Assembly: GCF_003589595.1 (NCBI RefSeq)
Contig: NW_020653713.1
Span: 1,708,952-1,772,951 of the forward strand
Direction: 5' to 3'
DNA: 64,000 nt
Source: Hyposmocoma kahamanoa
Lineage: Eukaryota; Arthropoda; Insecta; Lepidoptera; Cosmopterigidae
Shown: one piece after another, positions 30,969-41,039 of the stretch
How the letters are laid out: each line of letters starts with the position of its first letter
Position numbering within the stretch: position 1 is the stretch's first letter
The notes under the pieces: generated by a model
Told to the model about the DNA's origin: nothing
Database searches by the model: none
What the model saw: only the letters and a program-made list of their open reading frames with translations
Program-made: the position numbers and the translations under genes

Positions 30969-31254
30969 CATTGACTTACAATTATATGGACGTCGGGTCC
31001 GCGCTTAAAAGTGTCCGAACTTATAGGGCGTTAAAATCGTATGCAGAGCATCATTCACGCTTTAGTCTTCGTTTGTTCGACTGACAGCGAAGCAAGCAAA
31101 ATTAGACAGTACTGCGATGACATTACAATTTAAATTCAACGTTTTAGCTTTTTCATATTCTTTTACATGTCACTACGTTTAAATAGGTTGACTTGGGACA
31201 TTTTTTTCGTGGTTTTTGTATTAGACCCGTCGTCCATTTATTTGTAAGTCAATG
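30969..31254 (+). mobile_element. CATTGAC-family MITE, copy 4 (286 bp)
   Basis: Both TIRs intact. Exact 8-bp flanks ATCGTGGT (30961-30968 and 31255-31262). Confidence 0.87.
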
Positions 31255-31262
31255 ATCGTGGT

Positions 31263-32435
31263 AGTGAAACATCGTGACAACTTAAAAACTTAAAGAACAA
31301 CACAAGATAAAGAAAAACACAAAAGAAACCTACATCAAATAGCCATTATTAACAATGTTGTCCGAATGACGACAATGATTGGAATACCTCCAATTTACAG
31401 GAAGAAACAGGACATTTATTATATTTTGGGTGAAGCAGACATGATTGATGCAGCTCTTTAAACAAGAGACCCCTACCGCGCCGTCTCTCTGCATGCGTTT
31501 GGATTAAACTATAATGCATATCTGTAGTTAATGCGTCGTGATCAATTGCAAACGTCGGCTATTGTGAACGATAGTTCGAGAACCAAAAGCAGCAAATGAT
31601 ATTCTTACGAAAACATAAATGATTGTCTGTGTTTGGAACAGCTTCATTTTCTTCAGAAAAGACAAAAAGTAACTATTACTTAATTAACGTAATGATAAAA
31701 CCGGGATAGATGAAAATTTTCTTAAAAGATTTGTTTTTCATTAATTTATTATTACACATAGAAGTCTTACCAATAATGTTTTAATGCAATGTAACATAAA
31801 ACTATATCGTTTTCTCGTACATTGCTAAATTCGTCGGCGGTAGTCTAGCTGCGCTTGTATATGTTTGTGTGTGGGCCGTGTTAATAGAGTATATGGTGTA
31901 GTGAAAATGGTGCGCGGGCAAATGAGAGAACAATTGTTTGTTTCAAACGTGGATGTGACGGTGTGAATAATACTGGTCAACAAATTAATAGGGTGTTCTT
32001 TTTCTATTAGCTTACTTTGACCATTTTATTTATATTATTTTGTGTTTAAAGTAAGTTCTTAAAAAAAGACCTGAATTTATAACATATACATTAAATCAAT
32101 AGCTTAATTTAGTATGTACTTTCAAGAAAATATTCTTTTAGTTTATTTTTAACATTTTGAAGACTGCTTTGAAACTAAACCTTTCTAAAATAAATTTACT
32201 TTTAAATCTTCGAATCTAGAAAGGATGATTAGGTCACTTTCGTTTATTTTGGTACACAATTGTGGTAAATACAAACTAAAGAAAAGAGGATTTTTAAATG
32301 TCTATTACATAGTAAATTACATTGAGAATATAGTCAGAAATTACGAGCGTGAATTTGTTCACAACATAAAATGGAGGATGTCCATGATAGTGATATGATA
32401 ATTTCCTTAATAAAGCTTATAAAAGCACTTGAAGT
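31263..32435. other. 1.2 kb without recognised feature
   Basis: AT-rich and unassigned; no motif-bearing frame or match to other parts of the window. Confidence 0.5.
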
Positions 32436-32439
32436 CAAC

Positions 32440-32890
32440 GAATCATTTATTCAACACTTGAAAACGTCACGTCGTCTTTTGAGCTACTGCTCGTTCACTA
32501 CGCTGACTTCCCTGAGAAGTACGAGGAAGAAACTCTAGGGATTGATCTTTTCAAATAAACTTAAATGCTACGAAAAACACAATATAAATGAAAATTGAGT
32601 GGAATGTAGAGCCATGTCGTCTTTCCATACATCTTTATCTAACACGTAGTCTACAATTTTGTAATATGACTTTTCAATTAAAATATTTTTAATGTCAGTT
32701 TTAAATTAGGAAATTATAACCTTTATATATACTCTGGAATCTTATTGTAAAAACGTATACAGTTCCCCATAAAAGAGTCCTTTACCTCGGTTAAACGAAA
32801 TCGTGGTACCATGAGTTTGGACTTAGCTCTAAGGTTAATATTATGGATATCTTTTTTACTTTAATTTGTAGGCCCTTATTTAATTAATTA
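32440..32890 (-). pseudogene. CR1-like LINE ORF2 C-terminus and 3' UTR
   Basis: Matches 10270-10650 on the same strand in blocks such as GAGCCATGTCGTCTTTCCAT, ATTTTGTAATATGACTTTTC and TTCCCCATAAAAGA, and the plus-strand copy at 13430-13690. The minus strand encodes the LINE C-terminus with several frame breaks. The element's 3' end is near 32440 (TTATTCAACACTTG...). Confidence 0.55.
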
Positions 32891-32894
32891 TAAA

Positions 32895-33570
32895 GTAAAG
32901 GTACACTTAATTATAGATTGTTATACAATTATTTCCAGAAACTCTGTTTTTGTACCTACTCAAAAGTTCACAAAACGAATTTTGCGAATATAGCCATCGT
33001 TACACGTTTAGAATATAATGGCAATGTACAAATAACATCTGTGTTTCCATTTCGATGTTAACATTGCGGTGATACTGATGTAGACTAAAGTAAGTTAAAG
33101 CGTTCAGTCACTGCGCTTGTAGATAGAGTCACATGAGATTTAACATGTCTAGAGTTCGAATATTTCGAAACAGAATACTCGTGACTTAGGGGCAATAAAG
33201 TCGGGTTGCCAGCAAAAAAATATCAGAAATATCAAAATAACACAGAAGTGTAGACATCAAATGAATTTTTCCCCATCTAGTTTGATGCTATCCAGGACCC
33301 TTGCTCGCTTGTATTTACTGTTTTTATTTGTATTACTTTTTCTTTTTTTAAATTTAAGTTGATGTTTTTAAATTCTATTTACATTTCACGTTGTTTTTGC
33401 AAACTGTGTTCACTCATAAGTAGTTGTGCAATTTAGATAAGATCTTCACCAAATTGAATTTATAGTATGTTACATTGTAATAAGTGGAAGTGTACCAATA
33501 AACTAAAAACAAAAGTCCATAATACCTGCGACACGGAGCTTCCGGAGCTATGAGTTTGTGCGTTATTTAT
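32895..33570. other. No recognised feature
   Basis: AT-rich and unassigned. A SINE-C-like scrap (CCCATTGCTGGACACGGGTC) is at 33585-33620. Confidence 0.45.
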
Positions 33571-33639
33571 GTTTGTTTATACCTCCCATTGCTGGACACG
33601 GGTCTCCTCTCAGATGAGTTATCTTTTCTTTTTTATTAT

Positions 33640-33855
33640 ACCAAGTGACGGAACGAACAAGCCGTGGGCCTGTTGGTAAGCGACACGTCTATCACTAACA
33701 GTTGTCAGTCACCCTGAGACATAAGTGGACAAGTCCCATGTGCCTGTACTTTTTACTGATCCTTATCCTTCCAAACCGGAACACAATGCTCATATTACTG
33801 TACTTCCATGGACGAGCTCTTTCACAAAGAGATCTACTGCTACTAATTTTACGCG
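33640..33855 (-). repeat. SINE-A with central deletion
   Basis: Minus strand: 'GTAGATCTCTTTGTGAAAGA' ... 'GTACAGGCACATGGGACTTG' ... 'GGCTTGTTCGTTCCGTCACT'. About 60 bp around 'CTTTGCGATTTAAAGC' are missing. Confidence 0.7.
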
Positions 33856-33859
33856 TTTT

Positions 33860-34178
33860 GCGAGGGTTGTGAATCTTTTTCAATATGCAGGTTGAATCGA
33901 AGGGCGCTTTCCGAGCTATTCAGAACATTCGATTCGGGTGCGATATCGTTATCCAACTACCTTTACGGAGTTAGAATTAGATAGAATTTAGAGAAGAATA
34001 TAGATTATAAGAAAAATGAAATCCTTTTAATTACATTTTTAAGACTTTAAAGGCCTAAAATATAGGAATGCATTAATCTCGCATTAAAACAAATTAATAA
34101 AATTGAACAAAATCCAGAATATTTAAAATAATAAAAGATTTTTAATATTACTTTCTTGCTCTGTAAACAATTCAGTAA
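33860..34178. other. No recognised feature
   Basis: AT-rich and unassigned. Confidence 0.5.
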
Positions 34179-34186
34179 CTTTCATC

Positions 34187-34443
34187 CATTGACTTACAAT
34201 TATATGGACTTATAGGGCGTTAACATCGTATACAGAGCGTCATTCACGCTTTAGTCTTCGTTTGTTCGATTGACAGCGAAGCAAGCAAAATTAGACAGTA
34301 CTGCGATGGCATTACAATTTAAATTCAACGTTTTAGCTTTTTCATATTCCTTTACATGTCACTACGTTTAAATAGGTTGACTTGGGACATTTTTTTCGTG
34401 GTTTGTGTATTAGACCCGTCGTCCATTTATTTGTAAGTCAATG
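34187..34443 (+). mobile_element. CATTGAC-family MITE, copy 5 (257 bp)
   Basis: The left TIR is shortened by a 29-bp deletion (from CATTGAC...ATGGAC straight to TTATAGGGCG). Flanks CTTTCATC and CTTTCATT match at 7 of 8 positions, so one flank has mutated. Confidence 0.83.
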
Positions 34444-34447
34444 CTTT

Positions 34448-34645
34448 CATTCGATAACTGTGTTCTGAATAACTTTTGTAGCCTTTGCCGGTGAAGAAGC
34501 TCGTGCAATCGTACGGGTGTGACGTTATTTCAATTCGGTTTCGAATACGACAGTTTGAGGTTCGATTCGATTATTGTGAATAAAAATGAAAAGAAATCGC
34601 ACGATAAGAAATCGAATCGACAACAGAGTTATCGTAAGATTCTGA
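34448..34645. other. Unassigned spacer
   Basis: Nothing recognised. Confidence 0.4.
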
Positions 34646-34649
34646 ATCA

Positions 34650-34757
34650 ACCTGCAGTTCCGAGAAACTCAGAACTGCGAGTCCGGATTCGAACCCACGG
34701 CTTCTGCTTGAGAGGCGGTCAAACCGTACGTCAAACCATTAGTTTACCACGGCGTTG
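34650..34757 (-). repeat. SINE-C, 5' part
   Basis: The minus strand begins 'CGCCGTGGTAAACTAATGG', with B box GGGTTCGAATCCGG and 'CGCAGTTCTGAGTTTCTCGG'. It ends where the other copies continue; truncated at its 3' side. Confidence 0.7.
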
Positions 34758-34759
34758 AC

Positions 34760-34995
34760 ATAATTATACATTAATTTAAACTCAAGTTATTTAAATGTTG
34801 TTAGCGACCCCAATTTATTGCCCGAGAGCGTAATTAAAGCAAACAAATAACTATACTCGCTAGAGTACTGTATTAACTGATATAATTCACGTCAAAGCAC
34901 GGTCCCCATCTTGGAAGAGGATTTACATCCATAATTATATTGGACTCTGGTTCTCATCTCAACATGCGAGCTCATTTACGAATATAAAACAGTTT
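34760..34995. other. Unassigned spacer
   Basis: Nothing recognised. Confidence 0.4.
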
Positions 34996-35003
34996 AATAT
35001 AAT

Positions 35004-35289
35004 CATTGACTTACAATTATATGGAAGTCGGGTCCGCGCTAAAAAGTGTCCGAACTTATAGGGCGTTAAAATCGTATACAGAGCGTCATTCACGCTTTAG
35101 TCTTCGTTTGTTCGACTGACAGCGAAGCAAGCAAAATTAGACAGTACTGCGATGACATTACAATTTAAATTCAACGTTTTAGCTTTTTCATGTTCCTTTA
35201 CATGTCACTACGTTTAAATAGGTTGACTTGGGACACTTTTTTCGTGGTTTTTGTATTAGACCCGTCGTCCATTTATTTGTAAGTCAATG
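35004..35289 (+). mobile_element. CATTGAC-family MITE, copy 6 (286 bp)
   Basis: Both TIRs intact (one change in the left, ATGGAAGTCGGGTC). Exact 8-bp flanks AATATAAT (34996-35003 and 35290-35297). Confidence 0.87.
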
Positions 35290-35297
35290 AATATAAT

Positions 35298-36045
35298 AGA
35301 TAAGCTCCATAAGTTTTTGTAGATTTGTCACAGGTGGCAAAATCGTTAAAACCTAAAACAAAGATATGCAACAACTTTATGTAGAGCGGAATGTAAGAAA
35401 GATGAGTGGACTAGAAAACTACTTAGCGTACCGGATTAGGTTTAAATCACACACACTTACACACACACTCGCACGCACTCACACGACCACCAATACATTG
35501 TTTCTTGTTATATGCTACGCTTTATTTTGTAATATAATCTTTTTTTTTTTAAATAATGTTACGTTCTTTATACACCAAGGGGGACTGAGTCTGGTGATCC
35601 GATGATCAACTCTCTCTAAGGAACTTATTACACACGAAGTGTAACTACTTATAGACCTTTCCGAGAGGAATAGGCCTATTCCACCTACCAGCTGTCCCCT
35701 CTGGTGGGGACAGGTGGGTTTTTTTTCCACTCTTCCCTCACCACACCATCACTGGTTGGGATAAGTAAAGCATTTTGTATTTGCCCCTGGTAACGCGATA
35801 TATTTTCCTTTCTCTTCATCAGGCTATAATTTAAGTCTGAGCTCGCATCTCCATTTCCTGTACTTTCCCAAAATCCTTCTCCATGCTACACCAAAGCCGC
35901 ATCAACCGCAATAACGTTACGTTCGAACTGAAAATCACATGTCCGGTTTTTCCGCAACTTTTCTATTTACTTATTAACAATTGGCATCACCGCCCGGCAT
36001 CGAGCCGTGATCAGCTATTTTCGTGGTGACGTTTTAGAACTTCGG
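35298..36045. other. Unassigned; CA-rich tract inside
   Basis: A degenerate (CA)n/(CTCACA)n tract at 35449-35492 resembles the CA-rich 3' UTRs of the LINE family at 14.7 and 54.7 kb. The stretch 35570-35740 has higher GC and no recognisable product. Confidence 0.4.
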
Positions 36046-36049
36046 CAGA

Positions 36050-36690
36050 TACAGTGAATCCATGGCCAAAAATTCCTTGCTGCACAGCAAGGAAGCTTGG
36101 AATCCTTTCCAAGGTGAGGTGTCACTTTACAGCGGGACAGTTGCTTCAGCTATACCAAGCACAAGTCGGGTCGTGCGTGGAGTACTGCTGCCACCTTTGA
36201 GATGGCTCTGCTACGTATCAACTGGCCGCTTTGGATTCAATTGACAACCGTGCCAAGAGGCTTATAGGTGACTCGGAATTAGTGGAGGCGAAGCTGAAGA
36301 GCCTTGAACACCGCCGTAAAGTTCCTTATCGGTATTTTACAGGATATATCACGGAGAGTGTGCGATGGAATTAGACGATTTAATTCTGCCTTCCCCTTCC
36401 ATCACCGGGGGACTAGGCGTAGGTTTGGGTTCCACCCTTTGTTGTGGATATCCAAAGATTCGCACGAAGCGTTACGCTTCCAAATTTATATGGCGAACGG
36501 CTATGGAGTGGAATTCCCTGCCTGCTGACTTGTTCCCAGAACGTTATAACTTGGGTCTTTTCAAGGCGAGAGTGAATAGGCATTATTTAGGTGTGTATGC
36601 TCCATCGTCGACCTCATCGTCACTTTTCATCAGGTGAGATGGAGGTCAAACGCGTACTTATATTTTGTAATAAAAAAGAAATTGACGGGC
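36050..36690 (+). pseudogene. Jockey-type LINE ORF2 C-terminus, frameshifted
   Basis: Readable protein pieces in successive frames: KLGILSKVRCHFTAGQLLQL, ALDSIDNRAKRLIGDSELVE, then MELDDLILPSPSITGG and WRTAMEWNSLPADLFPERYN. These match the 62531-63819 protein from its 'LGILNKVHRFFTPELRYLLY' region to the end, so the fragment covers the last third of ORF2. At least three indels (near 36094, 36310 and 36440) and an in-frame stop break it. The 3' UTR ends near 36685 in AATAAAAAAG. Homologous tails lie at 7856, 21290 and 39902. Confidence 0.7.
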
Positions 36691-36784
36691 CGTTGGACAT
36701 TTTTGGATCTGAAGATTGGTGTTAGCACGGTCTCCCTTTCGTTTTACTTGCGACCTCACCTACCACTAACTACTATATAGCGTT

Positions 36785-36895
36785 ACCAGCCCCGGTGTGA
36801 CGAAGTCGCTGGTTCGCGTCCAGCTGGATCGAAGAAATTTTTCTTTGTATTCCACCTTTGCATTAATAATTATAACTAAGTATAATACAAATAAT
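36785..36895 (+). repeat. SINE-E, degraded copy
   Basis: 'GCTGGTTCGCGTCCAGCTGG' (B box altered), 'ATCGAAGAAATTTTTCTTTG', then 'TGCATTAATAATTATAAC' as in other SINE-E tails. Confidence 0.6.
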
Positions 36896-37044
36896 AAACT
36901 TCTCTAATGATTATATTTAGTAATACTTACTAATAAGATACGAGGGTTAAAAACACACTGGCTGGTTTTGGCAGTCGTTTTCACGATTTAATATAAGGAG
37001 CTTTATAAGCAGTTCTGATGGTAGTCAAAATTTTCAATTTATGA

Positions 37045-37290
37045 GATTTAAAACTCAAATATATGATGCGAATGTGGATGGAAGGGTTTTAAGAGCACGT
37101 CTCAGAAAGACTTACATTGACCAGATCAGTGATGTCCTCAAGAAGGTTGGTATCCGAAGTGACAAGAATAAAAGAGGTTGTACGAAAAGGGTAGTTGATG
37201 TATGTGAGACTCGGGAGTTGTGTCAGGATAGAGTAAAGTGGCGTTCCGTGGTCTCTGCTTAGCCCTCCCGTGGAACTAGGGCGTGAGATT
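37045..37290 (+). pseudogene. LINE ORF2 C-terminal fragment (RTE/R4-like)
   Basis: A 73-codon frame reads NVDGRVLRARLRKTYIDQIS, DVLKKVGIRSDKNKRGCTKR, VVDVCETRELCQDRVKWRSV, VSA and a stop at 37260-37262. The 'GR.RKTYIDQI', 'R...CMKR..NV.EA...C.DR..WRS.V.A' pattern is the standard end of an insect endonuclease/reverse-transcriptase LINE family. The frame is intact to its natural stop, but everything upstream, including the reverse transcriptase, is missing. The minus-strand frame on the same bases is a shadow. Confidence 0.65.
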
Positions 37291-37294
37291 AAGT

Positions 37295-37672
37295 ATGCAT
37301 GAGGCTTAAAAACTGTTGTCAAATTCAAATTTAATACTGAAAGTTATTTATTAAAGACGTTTAACGTATTTGGATTACGAAAATTCATAGTATGGACCCC
37401 TTTAGCTCTTTCAGATTATTTCTATCGTTGATATATTAACAAATTTCTATTTACAAAGAGCAATGATTACTAAAGTTTCTTACTCGTTCTGCTCAGGAGG
37501 ATCTGCCTTACAAATTAGTAGTGTTTAATCAAATCCTCTGAGAAAACCCAATAAGAAACTCCAGGGAATGTTGTTTGTAAATAGATATTTGCATACAGTT
37601 ATTAACATTTTCTATTTTGTCTTTATTTCCAGATAGTTTTATACACTTTAAATGGAAAATTGTGTATAATAT
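37295..37672. other. No recognised feature
   Basis: AT-rich and unassigned. Confidence 0.5.
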
Positions 37673-37675
37673 AAA

Positions 37676-37850
37676 CTGCCCCGTAGCATAGCTACGCATG
37701 ATAGTCGCGACGCGCGCGATAAAATTAAAATTAGCGCGCGCTATTGGCTATCTAAATTAGATCTAATGATAAGGCAGCCAATAGCGCGCGCTTATTCCAA
37801 TTTTATCGCACGCGTCGCGACTAACATGCGTAGTCATATTACGGGGGCAG
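37676..37850. mobile_element. 175-bp CpG-rich palindromic element
   Basis: Arms of about 75 bp (37676-37750 and 37775-37850) pair at roughly nine positions in ten: CTGCCCCGTA, CTACGCATG.TAGTCGCGAC, GCGATAAAATT and AGCGCGCGCTATTGGCT all recur as complements. The centre (ATCTAAATTAGAT) is itself palindromic. It looks like a foldback MITE; no duplication was found at the edges. Confidence 0.65.
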
Positions 37851-37863
37851 GTGTCTCATTATA

Positions 37864-38147
37864 CGGGGACAATATACCGCCATGCTCGGTAGCGAGGAGT
37901 CCTGAAAGGCGGTGGCCTCCTTTTGCGGAGAGGTTATGTCGCAAAAGGAGGCTGCAAAGCAGGTGCGCGAGGACGCGGCAGACGCGCACCCGCTTCGGCG
38001 CAGACGTACGGGGAGACGGTGAACGCAGTTCGCTACTCGCCTGATCCCCTAGTGAGGCCAGCGGGCTCTGGACAGGGACTCCGGGGCCTGCATTGCACGG
38101 CCTCACTCGTCAGGGGTATCTATAAAGATTTCCACCCGGTAAAAAAA
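37864..38147 (+). mobile_element. 284-bp GC-rich retroposed insert
   Basis: The 15-mer AGGTGTCTCATTATA precedes it (37849-37863) and follows it (38148-38162), and the insert ends in an A7-8 tract after CACCCGGT. A long target duplication plus a poly(A) end are the marks of LINE-machinery insertion. The insert is about 60 percent GC against an AT-rich background. Overlapping short frames on both strands show no known protein. It may be a SINE or a LINE with its coding part deleted. Confidence 0.7.
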
Positions 38148-38202
38148 AGGTGTCTCATTATATAAGTGTACACATTTCCCTTCAAATCAACTGTCGGTGA
38201 CG

Positions 38203-38487
38203 CTACGTATAAATTAGAACTACATGCCACACGGTGCGTTAACACGGCATGCGGTGACGAAACGCATCGGCTTCCCACCCGCCCGTAACTTACAAGGCGT
38301 GTCACGAGAGCGCACGCGGCCAAGCTCTCGACACATACCCGAATCGGCCTGAAATCGCTCGGACTCACCAGTGGCGCAAAATTGAAATCACTAGCCGTGG
38401 GCAAATCAGCAAAATGCCCGGCGTTACATAGCAACACCGCAATGCTCGTGTGGGACTAGGTGCGTTGAAATTATAGCGTTGCGACGA
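38203..38487 (+). mobile_element. CpG-rich repeat element, intact copy
   Basis: The left end (ACGTATAAATTAGAACTACA, TGCCACACGGTGCG) and right end (GCGTTGAAATTATAGCGTTG, CGACGACGC) both recur, in reverse order and orientation, at 44103-44205 and 43476-43510. The two ends themselves look like loose inverted repeats (CGACGC...). Non-coding; the 105-codon minus frame here is a GC-driven shadow. Confidence 0.5.
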
Positions 38488-38489
38488 CG

Positions 38490-38982
38490 CAACCACCGGC
38501 AGCATCTGTGTGGCACCTCTCTTTAAGGACACATACGCGAATAACAGCTGCTACATTTTTATTCTCTGTGTCACTTTCATGAAAACTATTCTTATTTTTG
38601 AAGAGGAAATCGACAGGCTTTAGAACATGCCCTGAAAAATTATTAGACTGCATTATTAAGCCGTGAAAACGGTTCAAACCAAGATAAACGAACCTCGGCA
38701 ACACTTTTGTTTAGGAACTTCCGCGACGCTATCTTTGGCCCACGAATTAGGTTACGCAGATTTTGTTTTGTTTTATTGGATTTCTCGCGGACAACTTCGT
38801 TTTCTTCTGAATATAAATTCAACTAAGAGCGACTTGAGTTGTTTTCAAAATATCGCCGGTGTTGTACAGGAAATTATTTTCTATTTGCAAGGAGAATTTC
38901 TCTCAAAACTATGAGTAAAGAAATTGAAAGGCTTTTTTCTTTTTTTTCTTTTTTGAAAGGTTTTTTATCATCGTCATTTCCG
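38490..38982. other. No recognised feature
   Basis: Unassigned, with a few short frames without motifs. Confidence 0.45.
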
Positions 38983-38987
38983 CTTAA

Positions 38988-39595
38988 CCGCTCACGCGAT
39001 ACATGCAGCCGTAGACGCATACCACACCTAGAGGTGCCGGTGATGATTTTATACCGATTTATCGGATATCGAAGTTATAATAGGTAAAATAACTAATATT
39101 AATTGCTATTTCGGTAACTACTGTAGCAAACCATAAAGTTTTTAATGCCTGGGTCTGTCATTTAAAAAAAATAAACAACTTCAAAAATACGTCACGACAA
39201 TAGTGTGTGTTATTGTTTGGGCTGGTGATTTCGGTGTTTATTTATTGAAAACATACCGTAAGTAGCGTTTTTTAAGTTTACCCTGAATATAAATGTTTAT
39301 AAACTATACTTTAAGGAGTAATTTCATGGTAAACGTTAGAACCACTCAAACGGAATATTATCATATTTATCCAAGTACACCAAAAATTTCATTAGTGCTT
39401 TTTAAGTGCAGGATTTGCGGTGTATTACTGCATTTTATTTGACATATTTTTGTTGGTAGTACGGAGGGCATTTATTTAGCAATGCAGAATAATAATTTTT
39501 ATTTATAAAAACTTGTATTTAAACTGAATGCTTTTCCAATTTGCGAAACCAAATAGCCGCCATTTTGCGGTAGGAGGAGCGCATCGCGTGAGCGG
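38988..39595 (+). mobile_element. CCGCTC-family element, copy 3 (608 bp)
   Basis: Perfect 13-bp inverted ends CCGCTCACGCGAT and ATCGCGTGAGCGG. TTAA flanks both sides (38984-38987 and 39596-39599). The longest copy, collinear with 23852-24447. No coding frame. The TTAA/TTAT flanks would suit piggyBac, Kolobok or Sola-like insertion preferences, but the terminal sequence does not decide. Confidence 0.8.
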
Positions 39596-39714
39596 TTAAA
39601 GATGGGTAACACAAACTTCGCCAGAGTTTCACACCACCTTCTGGCTGGTCTGCTAGAACAATGTCTTCTGGGCCGCAGTTACCACTCTTCGGCCCCATCA
39701 GCCATCTGTTTTAT

Positions 39715-39905
39715 CACAACAGGACTCCTCGTCCAGTGAAGTACTGCCTCCTTATCTATTACAGCCGGCAAGCAGTAATGTGAACATACTGAAACTACAA
39801 GAACAAGAGACTAATAAACTTTTTTTTTCAAGGTGACAAGCGCAGTGGCAGTGCCCCTCGAGTCTTTGCAATTGAAAACTTTGACTAACACTGTCATTTT
39901 TTTTA
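39715..39905 (+). repeat. SINE-A, degraded
   Basis: 'GTCCAGTGAAGTACTGCCTC' ... 'GCAAGCAGTAATGTGAACAT' ... 'GGTGACAAGCGCAGTGGCAG' ... 'CTAACACTGTCATTTTTT'. The middle is replaced by unrelated sequence including TTTTTTTT. Confidence 0.6.
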
Positions 39906-40030
39906 TAAAAAAGTATTTGCGCATTTGACCCTCATCTCACCTGATGGGATAGTGACGATGAGGTCGACGATGGAACATGCACAACTAAAATAATGCCTAT
40001 TCACTCTCGCCTTGAAAAGGCCCAAGTTAG
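39903..40030 (-). mobile_element. Jockey-type LINE, 128-bp 3' stub
   Basis: The minus strand starts at 'AACTTGGGCCTTTTCAAGGC' (YNLGLFKARVN in frame), passes 'TAGTTGTGCATGTTCCATCG' and 'TCAGGTGAGATGAGGGTCAA', and ends in AAAAAA at 39903. An extreme 5' truncation of the family at 36050-36690. Confidence 0.7.
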
Positions 40031-40169
40031 TCATAGTCATAATTTTTATTACATCTATGTTGTAGCATATAAGTTTTTACGAGTTAGTGGCAGTTCTCAA
40101 CATTAGCCCGGTAAGAACATTGGAAAAACATAAAAATAATTTAAGATATCCAATAAAATTAATTATTAG

Positions 40170-40565
40170 TTAGATAAGTAAACACTTTATTCACTGATAT
40201 AACACAAATACAGATTTAGCATAAAAGAAAAAACAAAACATGATTGTCATAGCAGTGAAACGGCGCTGACTCAGCATATGCCAAAGTTTCCTAAGGCGCT
40301 GGTTTTCAGTCAGGAACAAGGAGAGGGACCAAGTTATTTGAAAGCAAAAATATAACAACTGTAATAATAATATACATAGAAAAGTGTAAATAGTGCAACT
40401 AAAATAACCTATTTGATGTGTAAGTGCATGAGTAAGTTGTGGCTGTAAAGAGATTTTAAAGTTGTATAATGTATTTAGTACATAATATAATGTATACATA
40501 TAATGTGAATAGATCAAAGCAACAACAAAATTCGGTTTTAGACAGACTAAGGAAAAGAAAAAAAA
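40170..40565 (-). mobile_element. LINE 3' UTR fragment
   Basis: The minus strand ends AATAAAGTGTTTACTTATCTAA, which parallels the AAGTGTTTATCTATC end of the 18-kb LINE, and shares CAGCGCC/'TGACTGAAAACCAGCGC' with 14440-14460. The 125-codon minus-strand frame across it is low-complexity F/L/Y-rich and most likely UTR text read by chance. Confidence 0.45.
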
Positions 40566-40824
40566 CACACTACATAGATTTTTGAAGTGGGAGTAGGTGT
40601 TGCCGGTACAGTGCTTTGAATTTGGACTTGGGTGTCTCGTTGCGTATAGGTGAATAAATGAGATACACAGACGTCTTATTGAATGATAAATGAAAATATA
40701 AAATTAGACAATTTTAAATTAAATTATTAATTAAAAACCAACAGCTCCAATAAACACTACGCTAATTAAATTTTTTGGTAAATTTTCTGTTTTTAATGTA
40801 AACCGCCTTATTTTATAATTATTA

Positions 40825-41020
40825 ATACAAAGATCGAACACTCAGAAAAAACACTCAGAAAAAATTCTTTCGATCCGGTCGGATTCGAACCGACGTCTTC
40901 TTGCATACCGTGCCAGACGCTATACCAACTAAGCCACGGAACGAACCAACGGACCTCACGAATTTCTCTATGTGCTTGCGTCGTGTCTTTGTACTTGGTC
41001 TTTCAACGACTTTTTAGTCG
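40825..41020 (-). repeat. SINE-E, best copy with tRNA-like head
   Basis: The minus strand head spans 40873-40948: A box TGGCTTAGTTGG, B box GGTTCGAATCC, and a foldable acceptor (CGTTCCG with CGGATCG, one mismatch), D arm and T arm. The anticodon loop would be ACGGTAT (GGT), but position 33 is C and not T, so it is not a working tRNA. The body then continues 'AAAGAATTTTTTCTGAG' and 'GTTCGATCTTTGTATTAA'. Confidence 0.75.
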
Positions 41021-41039
41021 TAGTGCCATCTATGAGTAA

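Noticed and set aside
35515..35730. 71-codon minus frame in a higher-GC block
   Set aside because: No recognised family and no support beyond length.
37766..38437. Several 80-105 codon frames on both strands
   Set aside because: GC-rich, stop-poor DNA of the palindrome, the retroposed insert and the CpG-rich repeat gives chance frames in most phases.
40191..40568. 125-codon minus-strand frame
   Set aside because: Low-complexity F/L/Y composition over a LINE 3' UTR; no motif.
40873..40948. Genuine tRNA gene on the minus strand
   Set aside because: Position 33 is not U, stems have mismatches, and the sequence continues into the SINE-E body shared by other copies.
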